This document shows positions 36,863-46,045 of a stretch of 64,000 nucleotides of DNA, one piece after another (the first letter of the stretch is position 1; each line of letters starts with the position of its first letter). A model generated the notes under the pieces. It saw nothing but the letters and a program-made list of their open reading frames with translations. It was not told the origin of the DNA and made no database searches. The position numbers and the translations under genes are program-made. The DNA is from Streptococcus sp. F0442 (GTDB taxonomy: Bacteria > Bacillota > Bacilli > Lactobacillales > Streptococcaceae), in assembly GCF_000314795.2 (NCBI RefSeq), contig NZ_KB373314.1, forward strand, positions 1,128,526-1,192,525. Reading direction: 5' to 3'.

Positions 36863-36890
36863 ATTATATCATAATTTGTGGATTTTGCAA
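36863..36890 (-). promoter_or_regulatory. promoter of SRP RNA gene
   Basis: Minus-strand TTGCAA (36885-36890), 16-base spacer, TATAAT (36863-36868), placing the start about 7 bases before the first stem. Confidence 0.75.
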
Positions 36891-36901
36891 AGGTCCGGTT
36901 T

Positions 36902-37411
36902 TTATTCTTGTGTTTCGGCCTTGGCTGCGAGTTTGGCTTGTTTTTTTCGTTCTCGACCTTGGCGGAAGAAGGTCTGCATGATGGCTGCACATTCTGCTTC
37001 CAAGATTCCTGTTTCTACTTCGACTCGGTGATTGAGGCGTTCATCTGCCAAAATGTCGTAGAGACTACCTGCTCCACCGAACTTCTGATTGGTCGCCCCG
37101 TAAATCACCTGGGGAATCCGAGCTAGACCAATGGCACCACTACACATGACACAGGGCTCAATCGTGACAAAAAGCGTCGTATCCAGCAGGCGCCAGCTAT
37201 TTTCACGCTGATTGGCCTCCTCGATCGCCATGATTTCCGCATGCATAACCGCCCGCTGCAGCTCCTCACGCGCATTATGTCCACGCCCGATAATCTGACC
37301 ATCCTTGACCAAGACACAGCCAATCGGTATTTCATCATTGGCGAGGGCAATCTCCGCCTCCTTCAGGGCTTCCCTCATAAACATCGCTTTTTCCTCTATC
37401 GTGTAGTCCAT
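36902..37411 (-). CDS. tadA: tRNA-specific adenosine deaminase
   Basis: 169 residues from ATG 37411. Deaminates the wobble adenosine of tRNA-Arg(ACG) to inosine. Zinc ligands and the catalytic Glu are visible: His57 and Glu59 in HAE, Cys87 and Cys90 in PCVMC. The frame opens 11 codons earlier at ATG 37444, but that ATG lies inside the -10 element of the promoter (TATAATG), so the transcript begins after it; AGGAAGAG precedes ATG 37411. SRP RNA follows directly. Confidence 0.92.
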   Translation of the reverse strand: MDYTIEEKAMFMREALKEAEIALANDEIPIGCVLVKDGQIIGRGHNAREELQRAVMHAEIMAIEEANQRENSWRLLDTTLFVTIEPCVMCSGAIGLARIPQVIYGATNQKFGGAGSLYDILADERLNHRVEVETGILEAECAAIMQTFFRQGRERKKQAKLAAKAETQE

Positions 37412-37442
37412 CTCTTCCTTCTTCCTTTTAGTTTCTTTGTTC

Positions 37443-37472
37443 ATTATACCATAGGCAGCTTACGACTCACAA
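37443..37472 (-). promoter_or_regulatory. promoter of tadA
   Basis: Minus-strand TTGTGA (37467-37472), 18-base spacer ending TGG, TATAAT (37443-37448). The -35 touches the T run of the upstream small-RNA terminator. Confidence 0.65.
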
Positions 37473-37559
37473 AAAAAGCCGCCGATTGGGCGACTCTTAT
37501 GGGAGATTATTATGAAAAAGTTTAGGAGGTTTAAACAAAGTTAGGAGGTCTTTGTTTAT
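37471..37559 (-). ncRNA. CiaR-dependent small RNA (csRNA) candidate
   Basis: About 88 bases. Streptococcal csRNAs are CiaRH-controlled riboregulators that block translation by pairing with ribosome-binding sites. Here the minus strand has a CiaR box and -10 in the right arrangement (see promoter). The predicted transcript carries two copies of the anti-Shine-Dalgarno word CCTCCTAA within short stems, and ends in GTCGCC facing GGCGGC followed by seven T. No coding frame fits. The family is known from S. pneumoniae and predicted in other streptococci; this copy lies between the ABC exporter and tadA. Targets are not predicted here. Confidence 0.8.
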
Positions 37560-37565
37560 GCTTCT

Positions 37566-37598
37566 AGTATAGCTGGCCTATCTTAAATAAAGCTTAAG
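37566..37598 (-). promoter_or_regulatory. CiaR box and -10 of the csRNA
   Basis: Minus strand CTTAAG, five bases, TTTAAG (37582-37598) fits the CiaR consensus NTTAAG-N5-WTTAAG. TATACT (37566-37571) follows after exactly 10 bases, as in known CiaR-activated promoters. Confidence 0.8.
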
Positions 37599-37713
37599 TT
37601 CTCTGAGTATTGATGATTTTGGAAATATCACCACTTAGAATCTCAAAAATATCTGACAAATTGCTGGCTTACTACTATCCGCTTTGTCGCAGAACCAACT
37701 ATTGTGGCATCGC

Positions 37714-39291
37714 TCATCCTTTACGTAACTCAAGGATTTGGTCATAGCGCTCTTCTTCATCAATATGATGGGCTATTTCTAGTACCGTGATCGGCAAAGA
37801 AAAGATTAGGTCTCTAACCAGACGACTATTTTTTTCGTCCAAAGCTGATGTCACTTCGTCCGCTAATAAAATATCCTTCTCGCGTAAGAGAAAACGAGCC
37901 AACTCTAATCTGACACGCTGACCTCCTGAAATGTTTTCACCATTATTATGAATTTCTACATTCAAAATATCCTGAAATTCATCTATTAAGCCAACTCGGT
38001 CCAATACCTCCAATAATTCATGGTCCTGAAAAGGCTGACCAAAAGTTAGATTATAGCGGATAGTATCGTTAAACAGGAAGGGATGCTGGCTAATTAAACC
38101 GATATTCCCTTGGAAATGACTCGTTATTTGATTTCCATCATACTGAACGAAAATGTCACCCTCATCACATACTTCTTCTCCTAAAATCAAGCGAAAAAGA
38201 GTCGTCTTTCCAGACCCGCTCGGTCCTTTGATTAAGACCTTCTGACCTACTGAAATCGTCGCCGTCAAATCAGAAAAAAGCTGACGTTCAGCAAAACTTT
38301 TTGAAATATGATTTAAGCGCAACGATTCGAGATTTTCAACAAATTGATCCTTTGTCTCTTCGAAATCAGGTTCTTCCTCGATAATCTTAAACAGGCGGTT
38401 CGCAGTCGGCAAGGCACCTTGGAGATTGGCTGCACTGTACATCAGAGTTTGGATCGGTTCTACCAGCATCCCCGCAGCAACATACATAGAGATGAGGCTT
38501 GTAATAGAAATAGAATTTCCCTGTAAACTCAAATAAAAGCCTAAAGCAAGAGGAACAACCTGACTAAAAAAGACCATAAATCCATTAAAGAAAAAAATAA
38601 TATTATGTGTGAAACAAAATCTTTGGATGGCTTTTTGATATTCTCCGTTTAAATCATTCACGCGCTCTTCATTCAGCCTCATGGCCTGATTAATCCGTAA
38701 GGTTTGGCTGCCTTGCATACTATCCGAGACAAGCCCATGTAATTTCGTTCTAAGCTTGGACCAGCTGTCTCCCGAATCTTGTAAACGACGATTCATGATG
38801 AACTGAGGAATAGGTCTCATAATCGTAAAAATGACAAAAATAAGTCCTAAGAGAAAATTTTGTGAAACAATATAAATGGCTGTAACAAGGGCGACAAATC
38901 CCCAACTCACCATAACATTTATATTTTCCAAATAATTATCGCCCACATATTCCATATCTTGAGTTAGCAGACTAACTTTTTCATCATTGGAAAATTTAGG
39001 ATTCAATATGACTTTCTTAAATAAAAGGGCACGGACACTTTTGTTGATTTCTCTTCGGAATATATTGTGCGAATAGTTTGAAAACAGCATCAGACTATAA
39101 ATAACAAGATAGACAGACAAACCAAATAAAACAAAATTGAGAATTTTTCCATAAGAAAGGCCGTCTTGATCTAACTTCAAGGCCTTCGTTAAAATCAGAG
39201 GTTGCGCCAACACCAAACCACTATTCACAATACACCCTAAAAAAATAGGAAAAAGATACTTCTTATCAATGTACTTATAAATATTTCTCAT
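37714..39291 (-). CDS. ABC exporter (fused permease and ATPase half-transporter)
   Basis: About 525 residues. Residues ~1-310 form the six-helix exporter domain; the ATPase domain follows with Walker A GPSGSGKTT, signature ISGGQ, Walker B ILLADE and a switch histidine in IAHH. It lacks an N-terminal C39 peptidase domain, so it does not itself cleave double-glycine leaders. Substrate unknown. A very short Cys-x-Cys peptide frame with its own promoter and a hairpin precedes it in the same direction. In pneumococci purA and tadA are close neighbours, so this block looks inserted. ATG 39291 or 39300 are both possible starts. Confidence 0.85.
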   Translation of the reverse strand: MRNIYKYIDKKYLFPIFLGCIVNSGLVLAQPLILTKALKLDQDGLSYGKILNFVLFGLSVYLVIYSLMLFSNYSHNIFRREINKSVRALLFKKVILNPKFSNDEKVSLLTQDMEYVGDNYLENINVMVSWGFVALVTAIYIVSQNFLLGLIFVIFTIMRPIPQFIMNRRLQDSGDSWSKLRTKLHGLVSDSMQGSQTLRINQAMRLNEERVNDLNGEYQKAIQRFCFTHNIIFFFNGFMVFFSQVVPLALGFYLSLQGNSISITSLISMYVAAGMLVEPIQTLMYSAANLQGALPTANRLFKIIEEEPDFEETKDQFVENLESLRLNHISKSFAERQLFSDLTATISVGQKVLIKGPSGSGKTTLFRLILGEEVCDEGDIFVQYDGNQITSHFQGNIGLISQHPFLFNDTIRYNLTFGQPFQDHELLEVLDRVGLIDEFQDILNVEIHNNGENISGGQRVRLELARFLLREKDILLADEVTSALDEKNSRLVRDLIFSLPITVLEIAHHIDEEERYDQILELRKG

Positions 39292-39304
39292 AATTATCAT
39301 CCAT

Positions 39305-39332
39305 CAAAATAGAGGGCTAGCACAACCCTCTT
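39305..39332 (-). terminator. hairpin between peptide frame and ABC exporter
   Basis: Minus strand AGAGGG facing CCCTCT with a nine-base loop and a short ATTTT tail, 10 to 25 bases before the exporter start. It could be a leaky terminator setting the ratio of upstream to downstream transcript. Confidence 0.4.
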
Positions 39333-39355
39333 CTCTAATTTATTTAAAATCGTGA

Positions 39356-39427
39356 TTATTTACAATCACAATTATAGTTAAATACTCTAGGTTTAGCATT
39401 CATTTTGTCATCGAATTTGTTATTCAC
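39356..39427 (-). CDS. possible 23-residue peptide ending in Cys-Asp-Cys-Lys
   Basis: Speculative small gene. GTG 39427 opens 23 codons: the first 15 residues read MNNKFDDKMNAKPRV and the last 8 read FNYNCDCK, then TAA. A stop lies three codons upstream, so this start or the internal ATG 39403 is the only option. The ribosome site is weak (AGG). A good promoter ends about 15 bases upstream, a hairpin follows, and an ABC exporter gene comes next in the same direction. That arrangement fits an exported signalling or antimicrobial peptide, but no modification enzyme or family match is seen, and chance cannot be excluded for so short a frame. Confidence 0.35.
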   Translation of the reverse strand: MNNKFDDKMNAKPRVFNYNCDCK

Positions 39428-39441
39428 TTTAACCTACAGTA

Positions 39442-39470
39442 AGTATACACCGATAGAAATATTAAATCAA
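39442..39470 (-). promoter_or_regulatory. promoter ahead of peptide frame and ABC exporter
   Basis: Minus-strand TTGATT (39465-39470), 17-base spacer, TATACT (39442-39447). Transcription would start near 39435, almost at the GTG of the peptide frame. Confidence 0.6.
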
Positions 39471-39521
39471 GCAATATTCAGCAGATTAGAACAGTTCCAA
39501 CTTTTAATATTTTGGAAAAGG

Positions 39522-40166
39522 TTATCCTATAAAAGCTGCAATTTCGCCAACTTCTTGAGCAATATAGGTGGCGCCGGCTTCTTCCAATTCTTCCCTGCTT
39601 CCAAAGCCATAAAGGACACCGATAGAATCAAGCTTTTGCGCTTGAGCGCCAAGCACATCGTGCTCCCTGTCTCCAATCATGATGGTATGCGCCAAATCTG
39701 TAATCCCATTTTGCTCCAAGGCATACTGGATAACATCGCTTTTTTTACTACGTTTTCTATCCATGGTCGCACCAGCGACAAAGTCAAAATAATCATACAA
39801 ACCAAAGTGTTTGAGAATTTGAATGGAAAATTCTTCAGGCTTTGACGTAGCTACAATCAACTGTTTGCCAGCCTGCTTGAGAGAAGCCAGCTAGTCAGGA
39901 ACGCCTAGATAGACCTCATTTTCATAAAGGCCTTTTTCGGAAAAATACTCATGATAGTAGTCAATGGCCTTTAAACATTCTTCCTTAGAAAATCCATAAA
40001 AGCGCTCAAAAGACTCCTGCAAGGGCGGACCGATGAAAACTCTCAATGCTTTCTTGTCTGGCACTTGAATCCCATATTTTCCTAAGGCATAGGCCACCGA
40101 GTTGGTAATCCCTAGTTCTGAATTGGTCAAGGTGCCGTCTAGGTCAAATAAAATCGTTTGATACAT
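39522..40166 (-). pseudogene. HAD-superfamily phosphatase interrupted by an in-frame TAG
   Basis: One reading frame of 215 codons, complete except for an internal TAG at 39891-39893. Before it lies the N-terminal HAD motif I (FDLDGTLTNSE) and cap domain; after it the frame continues with motif II (VATSKPE), the motif III Lys region and motif IV (IGDREHDVLGA). The family is phosphoglycolate-phosphatase-like. The surrounding codons (GVPD, stop, LASLKQAGKQ) suggest a Leu codon TTG or similar changed to TAG by one base. Either a recent pseudogene, a sequencing error, or a suppressed amber; no sign of other decay. Confidence 0.82.
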
Positions 40167-40187
40167 TTTTTCCTCTTTCTGCTTTCA

Positions 40188-40368
40188 AAAAGAGGCTGGG
40201 ACAAAAGTCCTAGCCTCTCAATTGTCTTTGGATTGTCGAGCAAGACGCAGTAGTTGAGTGGGCTCTACTACGCTGATTTCATCAGCTTTTACAGCCCTAC
40301 TCAACTGTGCGGAGGTGGGACGATGAAATCGAATTCTAACGAATGACCGATTTCTGTCCCACTCTCTT
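40188..40368 (+). repeat. dispersed 181-bp intergenic repeat (copy 1)
   Basis: 181 bp, matching 61142-61322 with about three differences. Folds into three hairpins in order: AGAGGCT facing AGCCTCT, TTGAGTGGGCT facing AGCCCTACTCAA, and GTGGGAC facing GTCCCAC. Lies between purA and the HAD pseudogene. Not coding. Confidence 0.88.
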
Positions 40369-40380
40369 ATCTTCATTTGC

Positions 40381-41682
<1,302 letters not shown>

Positions 41683-41688
41683 TCATAT

Positions 41689-41754
41689 ACCATAGATAGT
41701 TCCCTATCTATGCCTTTCTTCAAACTAGGGGCAGGAGTCTCACCTGCAAGTTTG
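41689..41754 (-). promoter_or_regulatory. structured 5' leader of purA
   Basis: The minus-strand leader of about 85 bases holds two stems: CAAACT facing AGTTTG enclosing GCAGG facing CCTGC (41721-41754), then CATAGATAG facing CTATCTATG with a GGAA loop (41689-41712). The second stem lies just before a weak ribosome site. No known riboswitch class recognised. Confidence 0.5.
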
Positions 41755-41765
41755 TTTTACACCCT

Positions 41766-41794
41766 ATTATAAGAAATTTCCTCGTTTTTTTCAA
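41766..41794 (-). promoter_or_regulatory. promoter of purA
   Basis: Minus-strand TTGAAA (41789-41794), 17-base spacer, TATAAT (41766-41771). Bases 41800-42030 hold no gene I can see. Confidence 0.75.
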
Positions 41795-42035
41795 GGTTGG
41801 CTATTTCTTTGCTTGGTTTTTTACCCTTAAAATCCGCTTCTCATTTTCCGAACATCCATCTTTTGATCGTCATTTTAAACGTTAAAGAATGATTGTTCGT
41901 CTTTTGCCTTCTTTACTTCCTAAAACAGATCCTATTCTATTCAGTTTCTAAGCGAAGCTCTCCCCTGAAAATTTTTATCCCTTCATCGTCTAAATAAATC
42001 AAGTTACTCCCTTCACCTCTTTTCCTTTTTTATGC

Positions 42036-42041
42036 TAAAAT
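42036..42041 (+). promoter_or_regulatory. extended -10 promoter of hslO-dusB
   Basis: TATGC followed by TAAAAT, so an extended -10. It ends only 7 bases before the hslO ATG, so the transcript should begin at or next to the start codon. Confidence 0.55.
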
Positions 42042-42048
42042 AGAAGCT

Positions 42049-42921
42049 ATGGACAAAATTATTAAAACTATCTCAGAAAGTGGCGCTTTTCGTGCCTATG
42101 TACTAGACAGTACAGAAACTGTACGAACAGCCCAAGAAAAACATCACACACAAGCTAGCTCCACGGTCGCACTTGGCCGTACCCTCATTGCCAGTCAAAT
42201 CTTGGCGGCAAACGAGAAAGGAGATACTAAAATTACGGTCAAAGTCCTTGGAACTAGCTCACTGGGTGCTATTATCACTGTGGCAGATACTCAAGGAAAC
42301 GTCAAAGGCTACGTGCAAAATCCCGGTGTGGATATCAAGAAAACAGCGACCGGTGAAGTTGTGGTCGGACCATTTGTCGGAAATGGGGAATTTTTAGTGA
42401 TTACCGACTATGGCACAGGCAATCCTTACCACTCCATGACGCCCCTGGTCACTGGAGAAATCGGTGAAGACCTGGCTTATTACTTGACTGAAAGCCAACA
42501 AACCCCATCTGCGGTTGGACTCAATGTCCTACTTGATGAAGAAGACAAGGTCAAGGTTGCTGGTGGTTTCTTGGTCCAGGTCTTGCCAAATGCCAAGGAA
42601 GAAGAAATTGCCCGCTTCGAAAAACGGATCCAAGAAATGCCAGCCATTTCTACTCTTTTAGACTCTGAAGACCATATTGAAGCCCTTCTTGCCGCTATCT
42701 ATGGGGATGAACCTTTCAAACGCCTCTCTGAAGAAGAACTTCGTTTCCAATGCGACTGTAGCAAGGAACGCTTCATGGATGCCTTGGCTAGCTTGCCAGT
42801 CAAAGACCTTCAAGAAATGAAGGACGAAGACCAGGGAGCAGAAATTGTTTGCCAATTCTGTCAGACAGCTTATCACTTTGACGAAAACGACTTGGAGGAA
42901 CTCATTCGTGACAAATCTTAA
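42049..42921 (+). CDS. hslO: redox-regulated chaperone Hsp33
   Basis: 290 residues. Holdase chaperone activated by oxidation, which releases zinc and unfolds the C-terminal switch. The four redox cysteines are present as Cys235-x-Cys237 (CDC) and Cys268-x-x-Cys271 (CQFC); length is normal. No ribosome site precedes the ATG and a -10 element stands right before it, so translation from a leaderless mRNA is likely. Overlaps dusB by 14 bases, an arrangement common in streptococci. Confidence 0.93.
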   Translation: MDKIIKTISESGAFRAYVLDSTETVRTAQEKHHTQASSTVALGRTLIASQILAANEKGDTKITVKVLGTSSLGAIITVADTQGNVKGYVQNPGVDIKKTATGEVVVGPFVGNGEFLVITDYGTGNPYHSMTPLVTGEIGEDLAYYLTESQQTPSAVGLNVLLDEEDKVKVAGGFLVQVLPNAKEEEIARFEKRIQEMPAISTLLDSEDHIEALLAAIYGDEPFKRLSEEELRFQCDCSKERFMDALASLPVKDLQEMKDEDQGAEIVCQFCQTAYHFDENDLEELIRDKS

Positions 42922-43885
42922 TACACCATTTATGATTGGGAACGTCGAGATCCCAAACCGGACGGTCCTAGCACCCATGGCCGGTGTGACCAACTCAGCT
43001 TTCCGGACCATTGCGAAAGAACTCGGAGCAGGGCTTGTGGTCATGGAAATGGTCTCTGATAAAGGAATCCAATACAACAACGAAAAGACCCTGCATATGC
43101 TCCATATCGATGAGGGAGAAAATCCTGTATCGATCCAACTTTTCGGGAGCGACGAAGATAGCTTAGCACGCGCAGCTGAATTTATCCAAGAAAATACCAA
43201 GACCGATATCGTCGATATCAACATGGGCTGCCCGGTTAATAAAATCGTTAAAAACGAGGCGGGTGCTATGTGGCTCAAGGATCCTGATAAGATTTACTCC
43301 ATTATCAACAAGGTCCAATCCGTCCTTGATATCCCTCTCACTGTTAAAATGCGGACAGGTTGGTCGGACCCTTCTCTAGCAGTGGAGAATGCCCTCGCAG
43401 CTGAAGCTGCAGGTGTCTCTGCCCTTGCCATGCACGGACGGACTCGGGAACAAATGTATACGGGGCACGCGGATCTTGAGACCCTTCACAAGGTTGCGCA
43501 AGCTCTGACCAAGATTCCATTTATTGCAAACGGAGACATCCGTACGGTTCAAGAAGCGAAACAACGCATCGAAGAAGTCGGTGCCGACGCGGTCATGATT
43601 GGCCGTGCCGCTATGGGCAATCCTTACCTCTTCAATCAAATCAATCATTACTTTGAAACAGGAGAAATCCTACCTGATTTAACCTTCGAAGACAAGATGA
43701 AGATTGCTTATGAGCATCTGAAACGCTTGATTGATCTCAAGGGCGAGCACATTGCCGTCCGTGAATTCCGCGGCTTGGCCCCTCACTACCTCCGTGGAAC
43801 ATCTGGCGCTGCCAAACTACGCGGAGCCATCTCGCAAGCTAGCACCCTAGCAGAGATTGAAGAACTTTTACAATTAAAAGCATAA
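42908..43885 (+). CDS. dusB: tRNA-dihydrouridine synthase
   Basis: 325 residues. FMN enzyme reducing specific uridines in tRNA D-loops with NADPH. Conserved features: [12 protein letters not shown] near the N-terminus, the catalytic-Cys region [23 protein letters not shown] and [15 protein letters not shown]. Start is GTG 42908 ([11 protein letters not shown]), with GGAGG nine bases upstream inside hslO; ATG codons further upstream would extend it into hslO without family support. Confidence 0.92.
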   Translation: MTNLNTPFMIGNVEIPNRTVLAPMAGVTNSAFRTIAKELGAGLVVMEMVSDKGIQYNNEKTLHMLHIDEGENPVSIQLFGSDEDSLARAAEFIQENTKTDIVDINMGCPVNKIVKNEAGAMWLKDPDKIYSIINKVQSVLDIPLTVKMRTGWSDPSLAVENALAAEAAGVSALAMHGRTREQMYTGHADLETLHKVAQALTKIPFIANGDIRTVQEAKQRIEEVGADAVMIGRAAMGNPYLFNQINHYFETGEILPDLTFEDKMKIAYEHLKRLIDLKGEHIAVREFRGLAPHYLRGTSGAAKLRGAISQASTLAEIEELLQLKA

Positions 43886-43913
43886 GAAGCATAAAAATAG
43901 GACCTTATATGAA

Positions 43914-43962
43914 CTACACCCCCAAAGTCAGACTCAAAAAATCTAGCTTTGGGGGTGTTTTT
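43914..43962 (+). terminator. terminator of hslO-dusB
   Basis: Perfect 12-bp stem ACACCCCCAAAG facing CTTTGGGGGTGT, then five T. The layout resembles the end of an IS3-type element; a 26-codon frame (43966-44046) follows but is probably a remnant. Confidence 0.85.
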
Positions 43963-44038
43963 ATTATGAAATTGACAGATGAAAGATATTTCGAAGTAAG
44001 CGAGTTGTTAAATCTTCTTTTTGCATGGATAATTTCTC

Positions 44039-44386
44039 CTAAATGAACGATGTGACTTTGTTTCTTTTACGAATTGATAGAGATAATAAAGATAAGTGAT
44101 AGAAGAAAGGGTAGCGATAGTGAATAGTAAATAATAGTTCCAATTGCTTGAAACGGTTTTCAGCTGTGGTAAAGATAGAATCATGAATCATAAAGCATAA
44201 TGCTAAGTTCAGTATACGCGTTTTTTGGGAGTCTATCTTTAGATAAGTCAGTCCTTTATTGAGTGCTGGAAGAAAGACTAGAACGAGGATTATATCGTAG
44301 ATGGGCAAGTTTCCTAAAATGATGATGAAAGTGAGTAAGGAAGCAAACAAAAGATGATAGGTAAGCAGGGTTACTAGTGATTTCAT
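44039..44386 (-). CDS. small membrane protein of unknown function
   Basis: About 115 residues, with two or three hydrophobic segments in the first half and a basic C-terminus. Not recognised. I chose ATG 44386 because AGGAG lies seven bases upstream, after the stop of the DUF3278 gene at 44397; the longer frame from 44446 would overlap that gene without a ribosome site. Last gene of an XRE regulator-DUF3278-unknown unit, so it probably shares that unit's role. Confidence 0.7.
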   Translation of the reverse strand: MKSLVTLLTYHLLFASLLTFIIILGNLPIYDIILVLVFLPALNKGLTYLKIDSQKTRILNLALCFMIHDSIFTTAENRFKQLELLFTIHYRYPFFYHLSLLSLSIRKRNKVTSFI

Positions 44387-44396
44387 AAGCTTTCTC

Positions 44397-44939
44397 CTAA
44401 TTGTCATCTTGATCTTCCTTGGCTTTTCGAATGCGAAATGAGACACTCATTTGCATCACCAAGCCGAAAAAGAAGGCTGCGAAAAGGATTGATATAAAAT
44501 GGCCTAGATTGAAAAGAGAGGTAAGATAGTTTTTGCTATTATCCGTTAAGACATTGAGAAGTGGTATTCCAAAGAACATAAAAACTCCATAGAGCAGACC
44601 AGCTTTAATGCCAGGATAGCGTATCTGTTTTCTTTCTTTTTGGCTCAACATTTCGGGATCAATGGCTGTGATGCCCGTTTTCTTGGTTTGGGAGACCACA
44701 TAGAAAGCAGACATCATCGCAATGCAAAACACTACAAGAGGATAGCCAATAGCGACAATTTGAGGATATTTATAAGCAAGGACAAAAGGAATGAGATTGC
44801 CAAATATCATCAGGTAAAAGAGAACCATAAAGACTTTATTTCCAATGCGATCTGCCTCGCGTCGTTTGTGTTCATCAAGTGGTCCAGAAATGCCATATGT
44901 GCGTTTAATCAGTTTTTCAGTAAAGGTTTCTTGTTTCAT
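44397..44939 (-). CDS. DUF3278-family membrane protein
   Basis: 180 residues with four predicted membrane segments (around 35-55, 60-82, 112-130 and 148-165). By its N-terminal pattern (KLIKRTYGISGPLDEHKRRE) I place it in the DUF3278 family, which in streptococci usually follows a small XRE-type regulator, as here. No biochemical function is known. Seventeen bases separate it from the regulator gene; the three genes are probably one transcript. Confidence 0.75.
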   Translation of the reverse strand: MKQETFTEKLIKRTYGISGPLDEHKRREADRIGNKVFMVLFYLMIFGNLIPFVLAYKYPQIVAIGYPLVVFCIAMMSAFYVVSQTKKTGITAIDPEMLSQKERKQIRYPGIKAGLLYGVFMFFGIPLLNVLTDNSKNYLTSLFNLGHFISILFAAFFFGLVMQMSVSFRIRKAKEDQDDN

Positions 44940-44956
44940 TTTCTTTTTCCTTTTTG

Positions 44957-45151
44957 TTAAAAATCATCTTCCCAAAAGAGATTGTTGAGGTCCGTTTGGA
45001 GGCTGTGAGCGAGATTGAGACAGAGTTCCAGGGTCGGATTGTACTTGTCGTTTTCAATCATGTTGATGGTTTGCCTCGAGACACCAATATCCTTAGCAAG
45101 CTCAAGCTGAGAAATCCCCAATCTCTTGCGGAATTCTTTCACACGGTTCAT
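44957..45151 (-). CDS. small XRE-family transcriptional regulator
   Basis: 64 residues, essentially one Cro/CI-type helix-turn-helix (KRLGISQLELAKDIGVSRQT), without an effector domain, ending in FWEDDF. Likely DNA-binding dimer that controls its own operon with the two membrane protein genes downstream. AATAGGAGC precedes the ATG. The AT-rich 60 bases upstream should hold promoter and operator but show no clear palindrome. Confidence 0.85.
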   Translation of the reverse strand: MNRVKEFRKRLGISQLELAKDIGVSRQTINMIENDKYNPTLELCLNLAHSLQTDLNNLFWEDDF

Positions 45152-45209
45152 GTTTGCTCCTATTAAATAAATGTCGTATATATTTGACCATAATATAGTA
45201 TTTCTTGCT

Positions 45210-45247
45210 AAAAAAAGCCCTCAGCTACGAAAAGTAACTGAGGACTG
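45210..45247 (-). terminator. terminator of NAD-salvage operon
   Basis: Minus strand CCTCAGTTAC facing GTAGCTGAGG (one wobble) with a five-base loop, followed by six T, just past the stop at 45269. Confidence 0.8.
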
Positions 45248-45268
45248 GTAGAATGGGCCTCGCTCGAC

Positions 45269-46045
45269 CTACTCTTTTAAGCGATAGGTTTTGCGTGGTT
45301 TTTTCTTAGGAACCCGCTTGACGCCCACTTCTTCTACGAATTCTCCGAACTTCACGAGGAAGTTATTGCTAACCATCGGACGTCCCGGATTGATCAGATT
45401 GACCAATTCCGTTGCTTCATAGACGGTAAAGGGCTCCTCTAACAGATAGAGGAAGGTTGGATTCCAGTCCAGACGTCCCTGAATCCGCTTGATCGATTCT
45501 TGAATGATTTGATAGTGGTCAAAGGCAAAATCAGAAGCCGTTAAAACCTTTCCCTCTAGCAGGCACTGGGACTTTTTAAAATCGACGTCTAGAAAAACAA
45601 CTTCCTTGGCATCATCTCCTGCACGGGCTAAGTCTACTACTTCTGCTGGCAGATAGACCAGATGAGCGATGGTAATGACCCAGCCTCTGGGGTCCCGCCC
45701 AGGGGTGGAAACGGTCAAGAGCTGCTCCACCTTGTTTACAGTGAGATCAAGTCCGACTTCTTCTTTGACCTCTCGGATGCAGGCATGGGTCGCATCTTCA
45801 TCCTTGTTCACAAAGCCACCCACTAAAGCTAGACGGTGTTGATAAGGGTGGGCCTTGCGTCGAATAGCTAAAAGCTTGAGCTGGCCTTCAACAAAACAGT
45901 AGGCCACCATATCGGCTGTGACACTTGGGGTTTCATAAGTCGGTAGGTCTTGTTCCTTGTACCACTTGAGAAAGTCCGCTTCACTAGCAACTGTCTCGAA
46001 ATACTCCTTCTCCGTCATTCCTGCTGGAATTAAGAGACTGGTCAT
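45269..46045 (-). CDS. Nudix hydrolase / NrtR-type regulator of NAD metabolism
   Basis: 258 residues. An N-terminal Nudix domain with a complete Nudix box (GFVNKDEDATHACI then REVKEEVGL), followed by a C-terminal winged-helix-like region with a very basic end (KKKPRKTYRLKE). This is the plan of NrtR, which binds DNA upstream of NAD genes and is released by ADP-ribose. The intact box suggests catalysis is retained, unlike some NrtR proteins. Last gene of nadR-pnuC-Nudix, abutting pnuC without a gap, which supports an NAD role; the exact ligand is inferred. Confidence 0.82.
   Translation of the reverse strand: MTSLLIPAGMTEKEYFETVASEADFLKWYKEQDLPTYETPSVTADMVAYCFVEGQLKLLAIRRKAHPYQHRLALVGGFVNKDEDATHACIREVKEEVGLDLTVNKVEQLLTVSTPGRDPRGWVITIAHLVYLPAEVVDLARAGDDAKEVVFLDVDFKKSQCLLEGKVLTASDFAFDHYQIIQESIKRIQGRLDWNPTFLYLLEEPFTVYEATELVNLINPGRPMVSNNFLVKFGEFVEEVGVKRVPKKKPRKTYRLKE

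Noticed and set aside
37471..37494. Terminator of the ABC exporter gene
   Set aside because: It lies about 220 bases beyond the exporter stop and downstream of a separate CiaR-type promoter, so it is better assigned to the csRNA.
37512..37544. Ten-codon plus-strand frame MKKFRRFKQS preceded by purine-rich sequence
   Set aside because: It is antisense to the csRNA; the apparent ribosome sites are the complements of its anti-Shine-Dalgarno words.
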